Of a stretch of DNA of 63,082 bases, positions 11,101 through 19,814 are shown piece after piece. A program made the position numbers and the translations under genes. The stretch is taken from NCBI GenBank assembly GCA_902558705.1, contig CACEEW010000006.1, forward strand, positions 1 to 63,082, read 5' to 3'. Positions within the stretch are counted from its first letter, which is position 1. Each line of letters starts with the position of its first letter. The notes beneath the pieces are model-generated. The model saw only the letters and a program-made list of their open reading frames with translations. It was not told where the DNA came from and ran no database searches. Origin of the DNA: an uncultured Pelagibacteraceae bacterium. GTDB taxonomy: Bacteria > Pseudomonadota > Alphaproteobacteria > Pelagibacterales > Pelagibacteraceae.

Positions 11101-14100
11101 CTTCTTTTACTTTAGTATTCAAAGTGATTGGATTTTTGAGTTTATCTAACATTTCTTTTGGACAAACTTGAACAAAATTTTTTATTTCATCCTCAAAATT
11201 CGAAATTAAACTTTTTGATAATAAAGACCCAGTTTCATTTGAATGCTCAAGAACCAAATCTTTTAAAAAATTTTTCCAATATGAAGTTTCAACGTTTTGC
11301 CAAACAACTGACTCAGTATTAACTTTTTTTTCAAAATCTTTTTGTTTGTCATAAATAAAAGCCATACCCCCTGTCATACCTGCTGCAAAATTGTCACCAA
11401 CTTGTCCAAGAATTATTACGGCACCTCCAGTCATATATTCACAGCCATTAGAATCACATCCCTCAATGACAGTTATTGCACCAGAATTTCTGACCGCAAA
11501 TCTATCTCCTGCTTGACCAGCAGCAAAAAGTTTGCCTGATGTTGCCCCATAAAGAACTGTATTTCCAATAATTGTGTTTTCATTTGAAACTAAATTACTT
11601 TCATCAGAAAGTTTTATAGAAATAGTGGCCCCTGATAGTCCTTTACCAACATAATCATTTGCGTCCCCTTTAAGGTTAAGTTTTAATCCTTTAGACGAAA
11701 AAGCTCCAAACGATTGTCCTGCGGAACCTTTGAAATTTAATGTTAGAAAATTTTCATTTAATTTTTCATAACCATATTTCTTATAAAGAAGGTGGGAAAT
11801 TCTGGTACCTACAGCTCTATTGGTATTCTTAATAGTAAATTCTTTTTCAATCTTGTCAGAATTATTAAGTGATTTTTCGATTTCAGGCCAAATCTCTTGG
11901 TCTAATGTATCTGGCACTTTATTAATTTCAGGTATTTCACAATATCTTTTATTACTACCAGGATCAGCTTGAACAAATAATGGGTTTAAATCTAGGTCAT
12001 CTAAATTAGGTGAACCTTTATTTACTTGCATTAATAAATCCGTTCTTCCAATAATTTCATTTAATGATTTAAAGCCTAGTTCGGCTAAAATCTCTCTGAC
12101 TTCAGAAGCGATAAATGTAAATAAATTTACTACTTTGTCTGGTGTGCCAGTAAATCTTTCTCTTAATTTTTCATCTTGTGTACACACACCAACTGGGCAA
12201 GTATTTGAGTGACACTGTCTTACCATAATACATCCCATTGCAACTAAAGCTGTTGTTGCAACTCCATATTCTTCAGCTCCCATCATAGCTGCTATAACAA
12301 CATCTCTACCTGTTTTAATTCCACCATCAGTTCTCAAAGTTATTTTGTGCCTTAAGTTGTTTAATGTAAGAACTTGATTGGCCTCTGTTAGACCCATCTC
12401 CCATGGTATACCTACATACTTAACACTAGTTTGGGGTGTTGCACCCGTTCCACCGTTATGCCCTGAAATTAAAATAATATCTGCTTTAGCTTTAGCTACT
12501 CCAGCTGCAATAGTCCCGATGCCTGAAGAGGCAACTAACTTAACACCAACTCTTGCTTTAGGATTTATTTGTTTAAGATCATAAATAAGTTGTGCAAGAT
12601 CCTCTATTGAATAAATATCATGATGTGGTGGAGGTGAAATTAAAGTAACCCCTGGTGTAGAATGTCTTAATTTGGCTATTTCTTCAGTTACTTTAAAACC
12701 TGGTAGTTGTCCTCCTTCTCCTGGCTTTGCACCTTGAGCCATTTTTATTTCTATTTCATTACAATTATTTAAGTAGTTTACAGTTACACCAAATCTTGCA
12801 GATGCGATTTGTTTAACTCTTGAATTCGCACTATCTCCTCCATCCATAACCTTAAATCTCTCTGCATCCTCACCACCTTCTCCACTACAAGAAGCCCCTT
12901 TAATTCTATTCATACCGATAGCTAAGGTTTCATGTGCTTCTTTAGATAAGGCTCCATGAGACATGCTTCCACTTCCAAATCTTTTAAGAATTTTTTCTAT
13001 AGGTTCAACTTCAGATAATTCTATCGAAGGCCCTATTTTCTTTTTTCTGAAATCAATCAAATCCCTCAAATTGATTGGGGGTAAATTATATATTCCTTCA
13101 GCATATTTTTTGTACGCTGAATAAGAATTTGAACCTACAGCACTTTGTAATAAATGTATTAATTTGCCTTGATATTGATGAGTTTCACCATTCTTTCTAT
13201 ATCTATAAATACCTCCAATAGGTAAAACTGTATCTGTACTTTCAAATGCTTCTTTATGAATCTGGCGTATCTTTTTTTCAATTCCTATCAGACCAATCCC
13301 AGAGATTTTAGAAACTACACCAGGAAAATAATCATTAACAATAGTCCTACTCAATCCAACTGTCTCAAAATTACATCCTCCTCTATAGGAACTAAGAACA
13401 GATATACCCATTTTAGACATTATTTTTAAAAGACCTGCATTTATTGATTTTATATATCTATGTACACAATCATCAAAACTGTATTGCCCAAATAACTTTT
13501 TTTCATGTCTTTGATATAAGCTATCAAAAGCTAAATAAGGATTGACCGTTGTTGCTCCTACACCAATCAAGGTTGCAAATGAGTGCGTATCTAGTGCCTC
13601 ACCTGATTGAACATTTATTGACACATATCCTCTTAACTTTTTATCAATAAGAAAAGTATTAATTGCTCCTACACACAGAAGCATTGGCATTGGTATTTTT
13701 TTTGATGATAGATCTTTATCACTTAAGATTATTTGTGATACACCTTGTCTAACAGCAATTTCAGCTTCTTTTTGAATTCTTTTAATAGCAAGTGTTAAAT
13801 TTTCATCATCAGAAAATGTACAATCAATTGATAAGGAGTTTTTTCCAAAATAGTTTATAAATTTATTAAATTGAGAATTTGACAAAATTGGGCTGTTTAA
13901 AACATAAATATTCTCTTTAGTAAGCGTATCAAAATCTAGAATATTTCCTAAGTTTCCAAATCTAGTTTTCAAACTCATAACTTTATTTTCTCTTAAGGAG
14001 TCAATTGGAGGGTTAGTTACTTGACTAAAATTTTGTCTAAAAAAATGATAAAGAGGCCTATATTTGTCTGATAATACTGCTAGTGGTGTGTCGTCTCCCA

Positions 14101-15598
14101 TTGAACCTGTTGCCTCTTTTGCATCTTCTGCCATTGGATGTAAGATTAATTCTAAATCTTCTAAACTTATTCCAAAGGTATGCTGTCTTCTTCTTAAGTC
14201 TTCCCCTGCAAAATTATGCTTCTCTTTTGCAATAAAGATTTTTTCATCTAAATCAATAATTTGTGAGTTAAAATGTTTAAATTCTTTTGCCAAAAAATCT
14301 TTAATTTGATTGTTTGAAAAAACTTTTCCTTTTTCAATTCTTACTCCAATAATTTCGCCCGGTCCTAATCTTCCTTTAGATAATATCTTTTTTTCATTCA
14401 GTTTTATCATCCCAGTTTCTGAGCCAGCAAAAAGTAATTTATCTTTGGTAATTGCATACCTAAGAGGTCTCAGACCATTTCGATCATTTGCAGCTATAAC
14501 CCATTCATTATCAGTGGCTGCGATCGCTGCAGGTCCATCCCAGGGCTCCATAGTACTGTTTAAGAAATTAAATAACTGCTGATGATTTCTTGAGAGTGTT
14601 TTATTTTTTTTTGACCATGCATCTGGAACTAGCATTAATTTAGCTAGAGGAGCTGGTTGACCTGACTTATTTAATAATTCAAAAACGTTATCTAGTGCAG
14701 CTGAATCTGAAACTCCTTGAGAAATTACAGGTTTTAAATTTTCTACATTCTCAAATAAAGGACTACTCATCTCTTCTTCATGGACTTTCATCCAGTTTTT
14801 ATTTCCTTTATAAGTGTTTATCTCTCCATTATGAGCTATTGCCCTAAATGGTTGAGCTAAACTCCAGCTAGGAGCAGTATTTGTAGAAAACCTTTGATGA
14901 AAAATAGCATATCTTGAAATAAATCTTTCATCTTTCAAATCTAAATAGAAATCTGAAATTGCTTCAGCTAAAAACATTCCTTTATAAATTATTGATTTAG
15001 AACTCATAGAACATACATAAAAATTATTTAAAGATAGTCTATAAGCTGAGTTTTCTATTTTTTTTCTAGTTTCATAAATTTTTCTTTCAAGTTCTTTATT
15101 AAGTAAATTTGGATTATTTGACTTAAATAAAACTTGGATAATCTCCGGCATTGTTTGTAAAGCTTTTTCACCTAAAACTTTTGGGTTTACAGGAACTTGT
15201 CTCCATCCATAAATATTAAAATCATTTTTGGTTAATTCACTTTCAACTATAGTTTTAGAGCTTTCTTGAGATGAATAATCATTTTTAGGTAAAAAAATCA
15301 TTCCAACACAAATTTCAGAATTATCATGGTGATGTCCAGTAACTTGAATTTTTTCTATAAAAAAGTCTTTTGGTATCTCTAAATGTATCCCAGCTCCATC
15401 ACCTGTTTTTCCATCTGCATCTACTGCACCACGATGCCAAACAGCTTTAAGAGCCTCGATTCCATGCTCAACAACTGCTCTTGATTTTTTTCCCTCTGTA
15501 GAAGCAATTAGACCTACTCCGCAAGCATCATGTTCCATCTCATGAGAATAAACATGATTTTTAGAGAGTAGTTTCAGATTATTTTTATAATTTTTCAT
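11093..15598 (-). CDS. gltB: Glutamate synthase large (alpha) subunit
   Basis: A 1501-residue NADPH-GOGAT large subunit. The class II glutaminase domain starts at the Cys26 nucleophile (HDACGVGLIAS), so a 25-residue propeptide is probably removed. The central domain and the FMN/Fe-S synthase domain follow (GSGSMSHGALSKEAHETLAIGMN region, then the 3Fe-4S loop CIMVRQCHSNTCPVGVC). The C-terminal part is the beta-helix GXGXG-type domain. With GltD it makes two glutamates from glutamine and 2-oxoglutarate, the second step of ammonium assimilation. It is coupled to gltD by a TAATG overlap. Confidence 0.98.
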   Translation of the reverse strand: MKNYKNNLKLLSKNHVYSHEMEHDACGVGLIASTEGKKSRAVVEHGIEALKAVWHRGAVDADGKTGDGAGIHLEIPKDFFIEKIQVTGHHHDNSEICVGMIFLPKNDYSSQESSKTIVESELTKNDFNIYGWRQVPVNPKVLGEKALQTMPEIIQVLFKSNNPNLLNKELERKIYETRKKIENSAYRLSLNNFYVCSMSSKSIIYKGMFLAEAISDFYLDLKDERFISRYAIFHQRFSTNTAPSWSLAQPFRAIAHNGEINTYKGNKNWMKVHEEEMSSPLFENVENLKPVISQGVSDSAALDNVFELLNKSGQPAPLAKLMLVPDAWSKKNKTLSRNHQQLFNFLNSTMEPWDGPAAIAATDNEWVIAANDRNGLRPLRYAITKDKLLFAGSETGMIKLNEKKILSKGRLGPGEIIGVRIEKGKVFSNNQIKDFLAKEFKHFNSQIIDLDEKIFIAKEKHNFAGEDLRRRQHTFGISLEDLELILHPMAEDAKEATGSMGDDTPLAVLSDKYRPLYHFFRQNFSQVTNPPIDSLRENKVMSLKTRFGNLGNILDFDTLTKENIYVLNSPILSNSQFNKFINYFGKNSLSIDCTFSDDENLTLAIKRIQKEAEIAVRQGVSQIILSDKDLSSKKIPMPMLLCVGAINTFLIDKKLRGYVSINVQSGEALDTHSFATLIGVGATTVNPYLAFDSLYQRHEKKLFGQYSFDDCVHRYIKSINAGLLKIMSKMGISVLSSYRGGCNFETVGLSRTIVNDYFPGVVSKISGIGLIGIEKKIRQIHKEAFESTDTVLPIGGIYRYRKNGETHQYQGKLIHLLQSAVGSNSYSAYKKYAEGIYNLPPINLRDLIDFRKKKIGPSIELSEVEPIEKILKRFGSGSMSHGALSKEAHETLAIGMNRIKGASCSGEGGEDAERFKVMDGGDSANSRVKQIASARFGVTVNYLNNCNEIEIKMAQGAKPGEGGQLPGFKVTEEIAKLRHSTPGVTLISPPPHHDIYSIEDLAQLIYDLKQINPKARVGVKLVASSGIGTIAAGVAKAKADIILISGHNGGTGATPQTSVKYVGIPWEMGLTEANQVLTLNNLRHKITLRTDGGIKTGRDVVIAAMMGAEEYGVATTALVAMGCIMVRQCHSNTCPVGVCTQDEKLRERFTGTPDKVVNLFTFIASEVREILAELGFKSLNEIIGRTDLLMQVNKGSPNLDDLDLNPLFVQADPGSNKRYCEIPEINKVPDTLDQEIWPEIEKSLNNSDKIEKEFTIKNTNRAVGTRISHLLYKKYGYEKLNENFLTLNFKGSAGQSFGAFSSKGLKLNLKGDANDYVGKGLSGATISIKLSDESNLVSNENTIIGNTVLYGATSGKLFAAGQAGDRFAVRNSGAITVIEGCDSNGCEYMTGGAVIILGQVGDNFAAGMTGGMAFIYDKQKDFEKKVNTESVVWQNVETSYWKNFLKDLVLEHSNETGSLLSKSLISNFEDEIKNFVQVCPKEMLDKLKNPITLNTKVKEVS

Positions 15599-17037
15599 TA
15601 AGCTACTTGTGTTTTTTTTATTGCAATATCTTCAAGATATTTTTTCATTGATGAGGCCGCATCTCTTCCATCTTTGATGGCCCAAACAACTAATGATGCT
15701 CCTCGAACTATGTCTCCTGCAGCGAAAACACCATTTAAATTTGTTTCCATAGTATCAAAATCTGTCTTAATTGTTCCCCACTTAGTAACCTGCAATTCTT
15801 GTGCATCAAAGAGTAGTGGTAAATTTTCTGGGTCAAAGCCTAAAGCTTTGATAACCATATCTGCTTTAATTTCAAACTCTGAACCCTCTTTAATTTCTGG
15901 TCTTCTTCTTCCAGAATCGTCTGGCTCACCCAATTTGATTTGATCAACTAATAGTTTTTCAATTTTATTTTTTCCTTGAAATTCTTTAGGACTTGATAAC
16001 CAAACAAATTCAACTCCTTCTTCTTCTGCGTTAGCAACTTCTCTAGCAGATCCTGGCATATTTTCTTTATCTCTTCTATAAAGGCACTTAACAGATTTAG
16101 CTTTCTGTCTTATTGAAGTTCTTACACAATCCATAGCAGTATCTCCGCCACCTATGACTACAACATCTTTACCTTCTGCATTCAATATCCCTTTATCAAA
16201 AAGCTCAACTTCATCACCTAAACCCTTTTTATTTGAAGCTGTCAAAAATTCCATTGCAGGGAAAATATGATCTAAGTCATTTCCTGGCAACTCAACTTCT
16301 CTAGGTTTATAAACTCCAGTTGCAATTAAAATTGCATCATGTTTTTTTCTAAGTTGATCTAAGTTGGCGTCTTTTCCTATTTCAAAATTTTGTACAAATT
16401 CAATACCTCCATCTTTTAATAGTTTTGTTCTTCTTTCAACAACATGTTTCTCTAATTTAAAATTAGGAATTCCATAAATTAGTAATCCCCCTGCACGATC
16501 ATATCGATCATAAACTGTAATTTTATATCCATCTTTTCTCAATTGTTCTGCAGCAGCAAGTCCTGCAGGTCCTGCCCCAATTATACCTACGCTTTGATCT
16601 CTTTCATACTTTACTTCAATAGGTTTGACCCATCCCTGTTCCCAGGCATTATCAGTTATATATTTTTCCATCGAACCAATAGTTACAGTTCCATGGCCTG
16701 ATTGTTCTATAACACAATTACCCTCACATAATCTGTCTTGTGGGCATATTCTTCCGCATACTTCAGGCATATTGTTTGTGCTTTGTGATAACTCATAGGC
16801 CTCTTTTAATCTTCCCTCCGCAGTTAACTTTAACCAATCTGGTATATTATTACTAAGTGGACAGTGGACTTGACAGAATGGTACTCCGCATTGTGAACAT
16901 CTGCTTGATTGCTCTTGGGCCTTTTGATTAATAAATTCGTCATAAATTTCATTGAAATCTTCTTTTCTAGTGCCAACCTCTCTTTTAGGTGGAGTTTGTT
17001 GACCTATTTTCACAAACTTTAGCATTTTATCAGTCAT
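15598..17037 (-). CDS. gltD: Glutamate synthase small (beta) subunit
   Basis: A 479-residue GltD. The N-terminal Fe-S region carries CSQCGVPFCQVHC and CGRICPQDRLCEGNC. An FAD-binding motif (GIIGAGPAGLAAAEQL) and an NADPH-binding motif (VVVIGGGDTAMDCVRT) follow. It passes electrons from NADPH to the large subunit. It is the first gene of the gltD-gltB unit, with TAATG coupling to gltB. A perfect inverted repeat lies 53-83 bp upstream (17090-17120) and may be its operator. Confidence 0.98.
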   Translation of the reverse strand: MTDKMLKFVKIGQQTPPKREVGTRKEDFNEIYDEFINQKAQEQSSRCSQCGVPFCQVHCPLSNNIPDWLKLTAEGRLKEAYELSQSTNNMPEVCGRICPQDRLCEGNCVIEQSGHGTVTIGSMEKYITDNAWEQGWVKPIEVKYERDQSVGIIGAGPAGLAAAEQLRKDGYKITVYDRYDRAGGLLIYGIPNFKLEKHVVERRTKLLKDGGIEFVQNFEIGKDANLDQLRKKHDAILIATGVYKPREVELPGNDLDHIFPAMEFLTASNKKGLGDEVELFDKGILNAEGKDVVVIGGGDTAMDCVRTSIRQKAKSVKCLYRRDKENMPGSAREVANAEEEGVEFVWLSSPKEFQGKNKIEKLLVDQIKLGEPDDSGRRRPEIKEGSEFEIKADMVIKALGFDPENLPLLFDAQELQVTKWGTIKTDFDTMETNLNGVFAAGDIVRGASLVVWAIKDGRDAASSMKKYLEDIAIKKTQVA

Positions 17038-17060
17038 TTTTTTTTATAAATTTAAGGCAA

Positions 17061-17120
17061 AATATACATTGTTTTTGTTAGTAAAAGAATTATTTAGGTC
17101 AGTATATATGACCTAAATAA
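17061..17120 (-). promoter_or_regulatory. Inverted repeat and -10-like box upstream of gltD-gltB
   Basis: Two perfect 11-bp arms, TTATTTAGGTC (17090-17100) and GACCTAAATAA (17110-17120), are separated by 9 bp. On the minus strand a TATATT (17066-17061) lies 24 bp below the palindrome, with only a weak TTCTTT at the -35 position right next to it. The palindrome is thus where an activator or repressor of gltD would bind. No run of T follows either arm, so it is not a typical terminator. The regulator is unknown. Confidence 0.5.
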
Positions 17121-17221
17121 ATGAATTAATAGCCATATATATAAGAATTTTAATTTTTGCATACCTATTATGAGTAAATCGAATTGTTTAAAATCAATAT
17201 TTTTTAAGTTACGACACTTAT

Positions 17222-17989
17222 ATGTTTCAAGAATTTATAGAAATCCTTATTCTATCCGCGGTTCAAGGAATATCTGAATTTTTACCAATTAGTTCCTCTG
17301 CACACTTAATTTTAGTTTCTAATTTCTATGATTTAAAAACTGGATCTTTATTAATAGATATCAGTTTACATTTAGGTTCTTTATTTGCGATTATATTTTA
17401 TTTCAGAAAAGACCTACTAAATTTAAAAAATAATAAAAAACTTTTACAACTCATTTTACTTGGATCTATACCTTTAATCATATTTGGATACTTACTGCAC
17501 TCAACTGAACTTATTTATCTACTCAGAAATTTAAAAGTTATAGCATGGACAACATTGTTTTTTGGAATAGTTTTATTTTTTGCTGATCAGCAAAAGATTG
17601 ATAAAAATATATCTACAAATTTAAATATTAAATCTATAATATTTATTAGTCTATTTCAAATCCTGGCATTAATCCCTGGCGTAAGTAGAGCGGGTATTAC
17701 ATTAACTGCAGCACGATTTTTAAAGTTTAATAGAGTCGACTCAAGTAAGATTTCATTTTTATTATCAATCCCAGCTTTAGCGGGTGCAAGTTTTCTTGGC
17801 CTCAAAAATGCAGCTAATCAACCTCTTGAAATAAATTATCTTATAATACTTTCAATAATTTTTTCATTTTTATTTTCATATGTTACAGTCAAATTTTTTC
17901 TAAGTTATATAAATAGGTTCTCGTTGAATATTTTTATTATTTATAGAATTTTTATTGCATCAATATTATTTTTGATAATATATTCTTAG
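17222..17989 (+). CDS. uppP: Undecaprenyl-diphosphatase
   Basis: A 255-residue integral membrane protein with about 7-8 hydrophobic helices. It has both family signatures: QGISEFLPISSSAHL at residues 15-29 and the second catalytic loop PGVSRAGITLTAARFLKF. UppP (BacA) removes a phosphate from undecaprenyl diphosphate so that the lipid carrier of peptidoglycan and O-antigen precursors is recycled. It stands alone on the plus strand and its TAG stop shares a 4-bp overlap with the stop of the convergent DMT transporter. Confidence 0.97.
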   Translation: MFQEFIEILILSAVQGISEFLPISSSAHLILVSNFYDLKTGSLLIDISLHLGSLFAIIFYFRKDLLNLKNNKKLLQLILLGSIPLIIFGYLLHSTELIYLLRNLKVIAWTTLFFGIVLFFADQQKIDKNISTNLNIKSIIFISLFQILALIPGVSRAGITLTAARFLKFNRVDSSKISFLLSIPALAGASFLGLKNAANQPLEINYLIILSIIFSFLFSYVTVKFFLSYINRFSLNIFIIYRIFIASILFLIIYS

Positions 17990-18876
17990 GCAGTTTTTTT
18001 CATTAAAGGTAAAAGTTGCGATAATAAAACTCCACACAAAATAAAAAAACATCCTAGAATATTATTAATATCCAATATTTGATTAAGCAAAAACCAAGCT
18101 GCAATAGTAGCAAATACTCCTTCTAAAGAAAAAATGATTGCAGCAGGAGCTGGTGCAATTCTTCTTTGAGCATAAATCTGTAGAACAAATGCAAATCCTC
18201 CAGATAAAATTCCAGCATATAGAATAGAGTCGATTTCTTTTAAAATATTGTTTAAAATAAATTCTTCATGAATTAAACCAATTATAAAAGAAAGTACTGC
18301 CACAATTAATGTTTGCAGAGCTCCTATTGTAAGAGGAAGATTATACTTGATAACAATCATGCCAGTAAAAATAATATGAGTACTCCAAAAAAAAGCCCCT
18401 AGTAATACCAGACTATCTCCTAATCTTACAGTTGCGTCATAAAAATTTGTAAGTAAATATCCTCCAATTAAACATAAAACTACTGATGGCCATACACTCC
18501 AATGAATTGATTTTTTTTTAAATAAGAAAACTATAATTGGTACCATGGGAACATAAAAAATTGTGAAGAAAGCTGCATTTGCTACATCTGTATGAAGTAA
18601 AGCAACTTGCTGTAAAGCAGAGCCTAAAAAAAGTGATATTCCAATTAATGCAGAGAGAATAACAAATGTTTTGATATCTAATTTAAATTCAGATTTAAAC
18701 TTTTTTATTTCAAATAAAAATACAAGAGGAAGTATCGCTAAGAAACCAACAAAAAATCTTACAGCATTAAAAGTAAATGGACCAATATCATCCATACCAG
18801 TGTCTTGAGCAATAAAAGTTGTCCCCCAAATAAATGTACACAATAAGGCACTAAGTAAAGATACTGTTTTTGACAT
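17986..18876 (-). CDS. DMT/EamA-family membrane transporter
   Basis: A 296-residue protein with about ten hydrophobic helices arranged as two EamA repeats (first LLCTFIWGTTFIAQDTG, second starting near GDSLVLLGAFFWSTHIIFTG). The family exports or imports small metabolites such as amino acids, and the substrate cannot be predicted. It begins 8 bp after the E2 acetyltransferase stop, so it is probably transcribed with the pyruvate dehydrogenase genes. Its stop is interlocked with the uppP stop. Confidence 0.88.
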   Translation of the reverse strand: MSKTVSLLSALLCTFIWGTTFIAQDTGMDDIGPFTFNAVRFFVGFLAILPLVFLFEIKKFKSEFKLDIKTFVILSALIGISLFLGSALQQVALLHTDVANAAFFTIFYVPMVPIIVFLFKKKSIHWSVWPSVVLCLIGGYLLTNFYDATVRLGDSLVLLGAFFWSTHIIFTGMIVIKYNLPLTIGALQTLIVAVLSFIIGLIHEEFILNNILKEIDSILYAGILSGGFAFVLQIYAQRRIAPAPAAIIFSLEGVFATIAAWFLLNQILDINNILGCFFILCGVLLSQLLPLMKKTA

Positions 18877-18884
18877 AAGTTTAT

Positions 18885-19814
18885 TTAAACAGCTAATTTA
18901 TATGCAAAATTTTTTCCTAAATTTTCCTTTAATTCATTATTAAATCTAGCTGCTTCAGCACCGTCAATTATTCTATGATCGTATGATAGAGATAAAGGTA
19001 ACATTGTACGAGTTTGAAATCTGCCATTTAAATAAATTTGTTTTTTTTGTGATTTCCCAATTCCTAAAATTGCGACTTCAGGATAATTAATAATCGGGGT
19101 AAAAAATGAACCTCCTATTCCACCAAGACTCGTTATGGTCATTGATCCCCCAAAAAGTTCCTTTTTATCAATTTTAAGATTTCTACATTCCTCACTTATC
19201 TTTTTTAATTCATCAGCAATTAAGGAAATATTTTTATTTTCAGCATTTCTCAATTTAGGAACCATTAATCCATGTGGTGTATCTACTGCTATACCAATAT
19301 GGTAATATTTTTTAAATGTCATTTTTCCATTATCAATTTCATCTATTGAAGAATTAAAACTAGGATACTTTTTTAATGATGCGGATAAAGCTTTAACAAT
19401 AAATGCTAAAGGCGTTATTTTCTTTTTTTCCCCTGTATATATATCTGTAAGGGAATTTCTAAATTCTTCCATTTCGGTGATGTCGGCTTCATCATGGTTT
19501 GTAACATGAGGTATTTGTGTCCAGGAATTAACTAAATATTTTGATGAAATTTTTTTTACTCTAGGAATGTCTTTTATTTCAATTTCACCAAATTCTGAAT
19601 GAGCATATTCTAATTTATTTTCTTCATTTTTATTAATATGAACCTTCTCATTTTGACCTGATTTATTAGAAACAAATAATTTAATATCTTTTTCTATTAC
19701 ACGACCATCTCTTTCAGTACCCTGTACTTTATTAATATCTACACCAAGTTCTCTTGCAAATTTTCTTGCTTTTGGTGATGCTGGAACAATTTTTAATAAA
19801 TCATTTTTTGACAT
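18885..19814 (-). CDS. aceF: Pyruvate dehydrogenase E2 acetyltransferase lacking a lipoyl domain
   Basis: Only 309 residues, against roughly 400-630 for usual E2 chains. It opens with the peripheral-subunit-binding domain (residues 10-50: ASPKARKFARELGVDINKVQG, then ERDGRVIEKDI). A short linker and the complete catalytic domain follow, with SYDHRIIDGAEAARF (His280, Asp284). No N-terminal lipoyl domain exists, and the frame begins directly after the E1 stop, so none was missed. The lipoyl domain is instead found at the N-terminus of the neighbouring E1. The catalytic residues are intact, so this is not a decayed gene. It transfers acetyl groups to CoA in the PDH complex. Confidence 0.93.
   Translation of the reverse strand: MSKNDLLKIVPASPKARKFARELGVDINKVQGTERDGRVIEKDIKLFVSNKSGQNEKVHINKNEENKLEYAHSEFGEIEIKDIPRVKKISSKYLVNSWTQIPHVTNHDEADITEMEEFRNSLTDIYTGEKKKITPLAFIVKALSASLKKYPSFNSSIDEIDNGKMTFKKYYHIGIAVDTPHGLMVPKLRNAENKNISLIADELKKISEECRNLKIDKKELFGGSMTITSLGGIGGSFFTPIINYPEVAILGIGKSQKKQIYLNGRFQTRTMLPLSLSYDHRIIDGAEAARFNNELKENLGKNFAYKLAV

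Noticed and set aside
18885-19814. Short E2 gene as a truncated pseudogene
   Set aside because: The subunit-binding domain and the full catalytic domain with His280/Asp284 are intact and the upstream gene ends directly before it. The missing lipoyl domain is found on E1.
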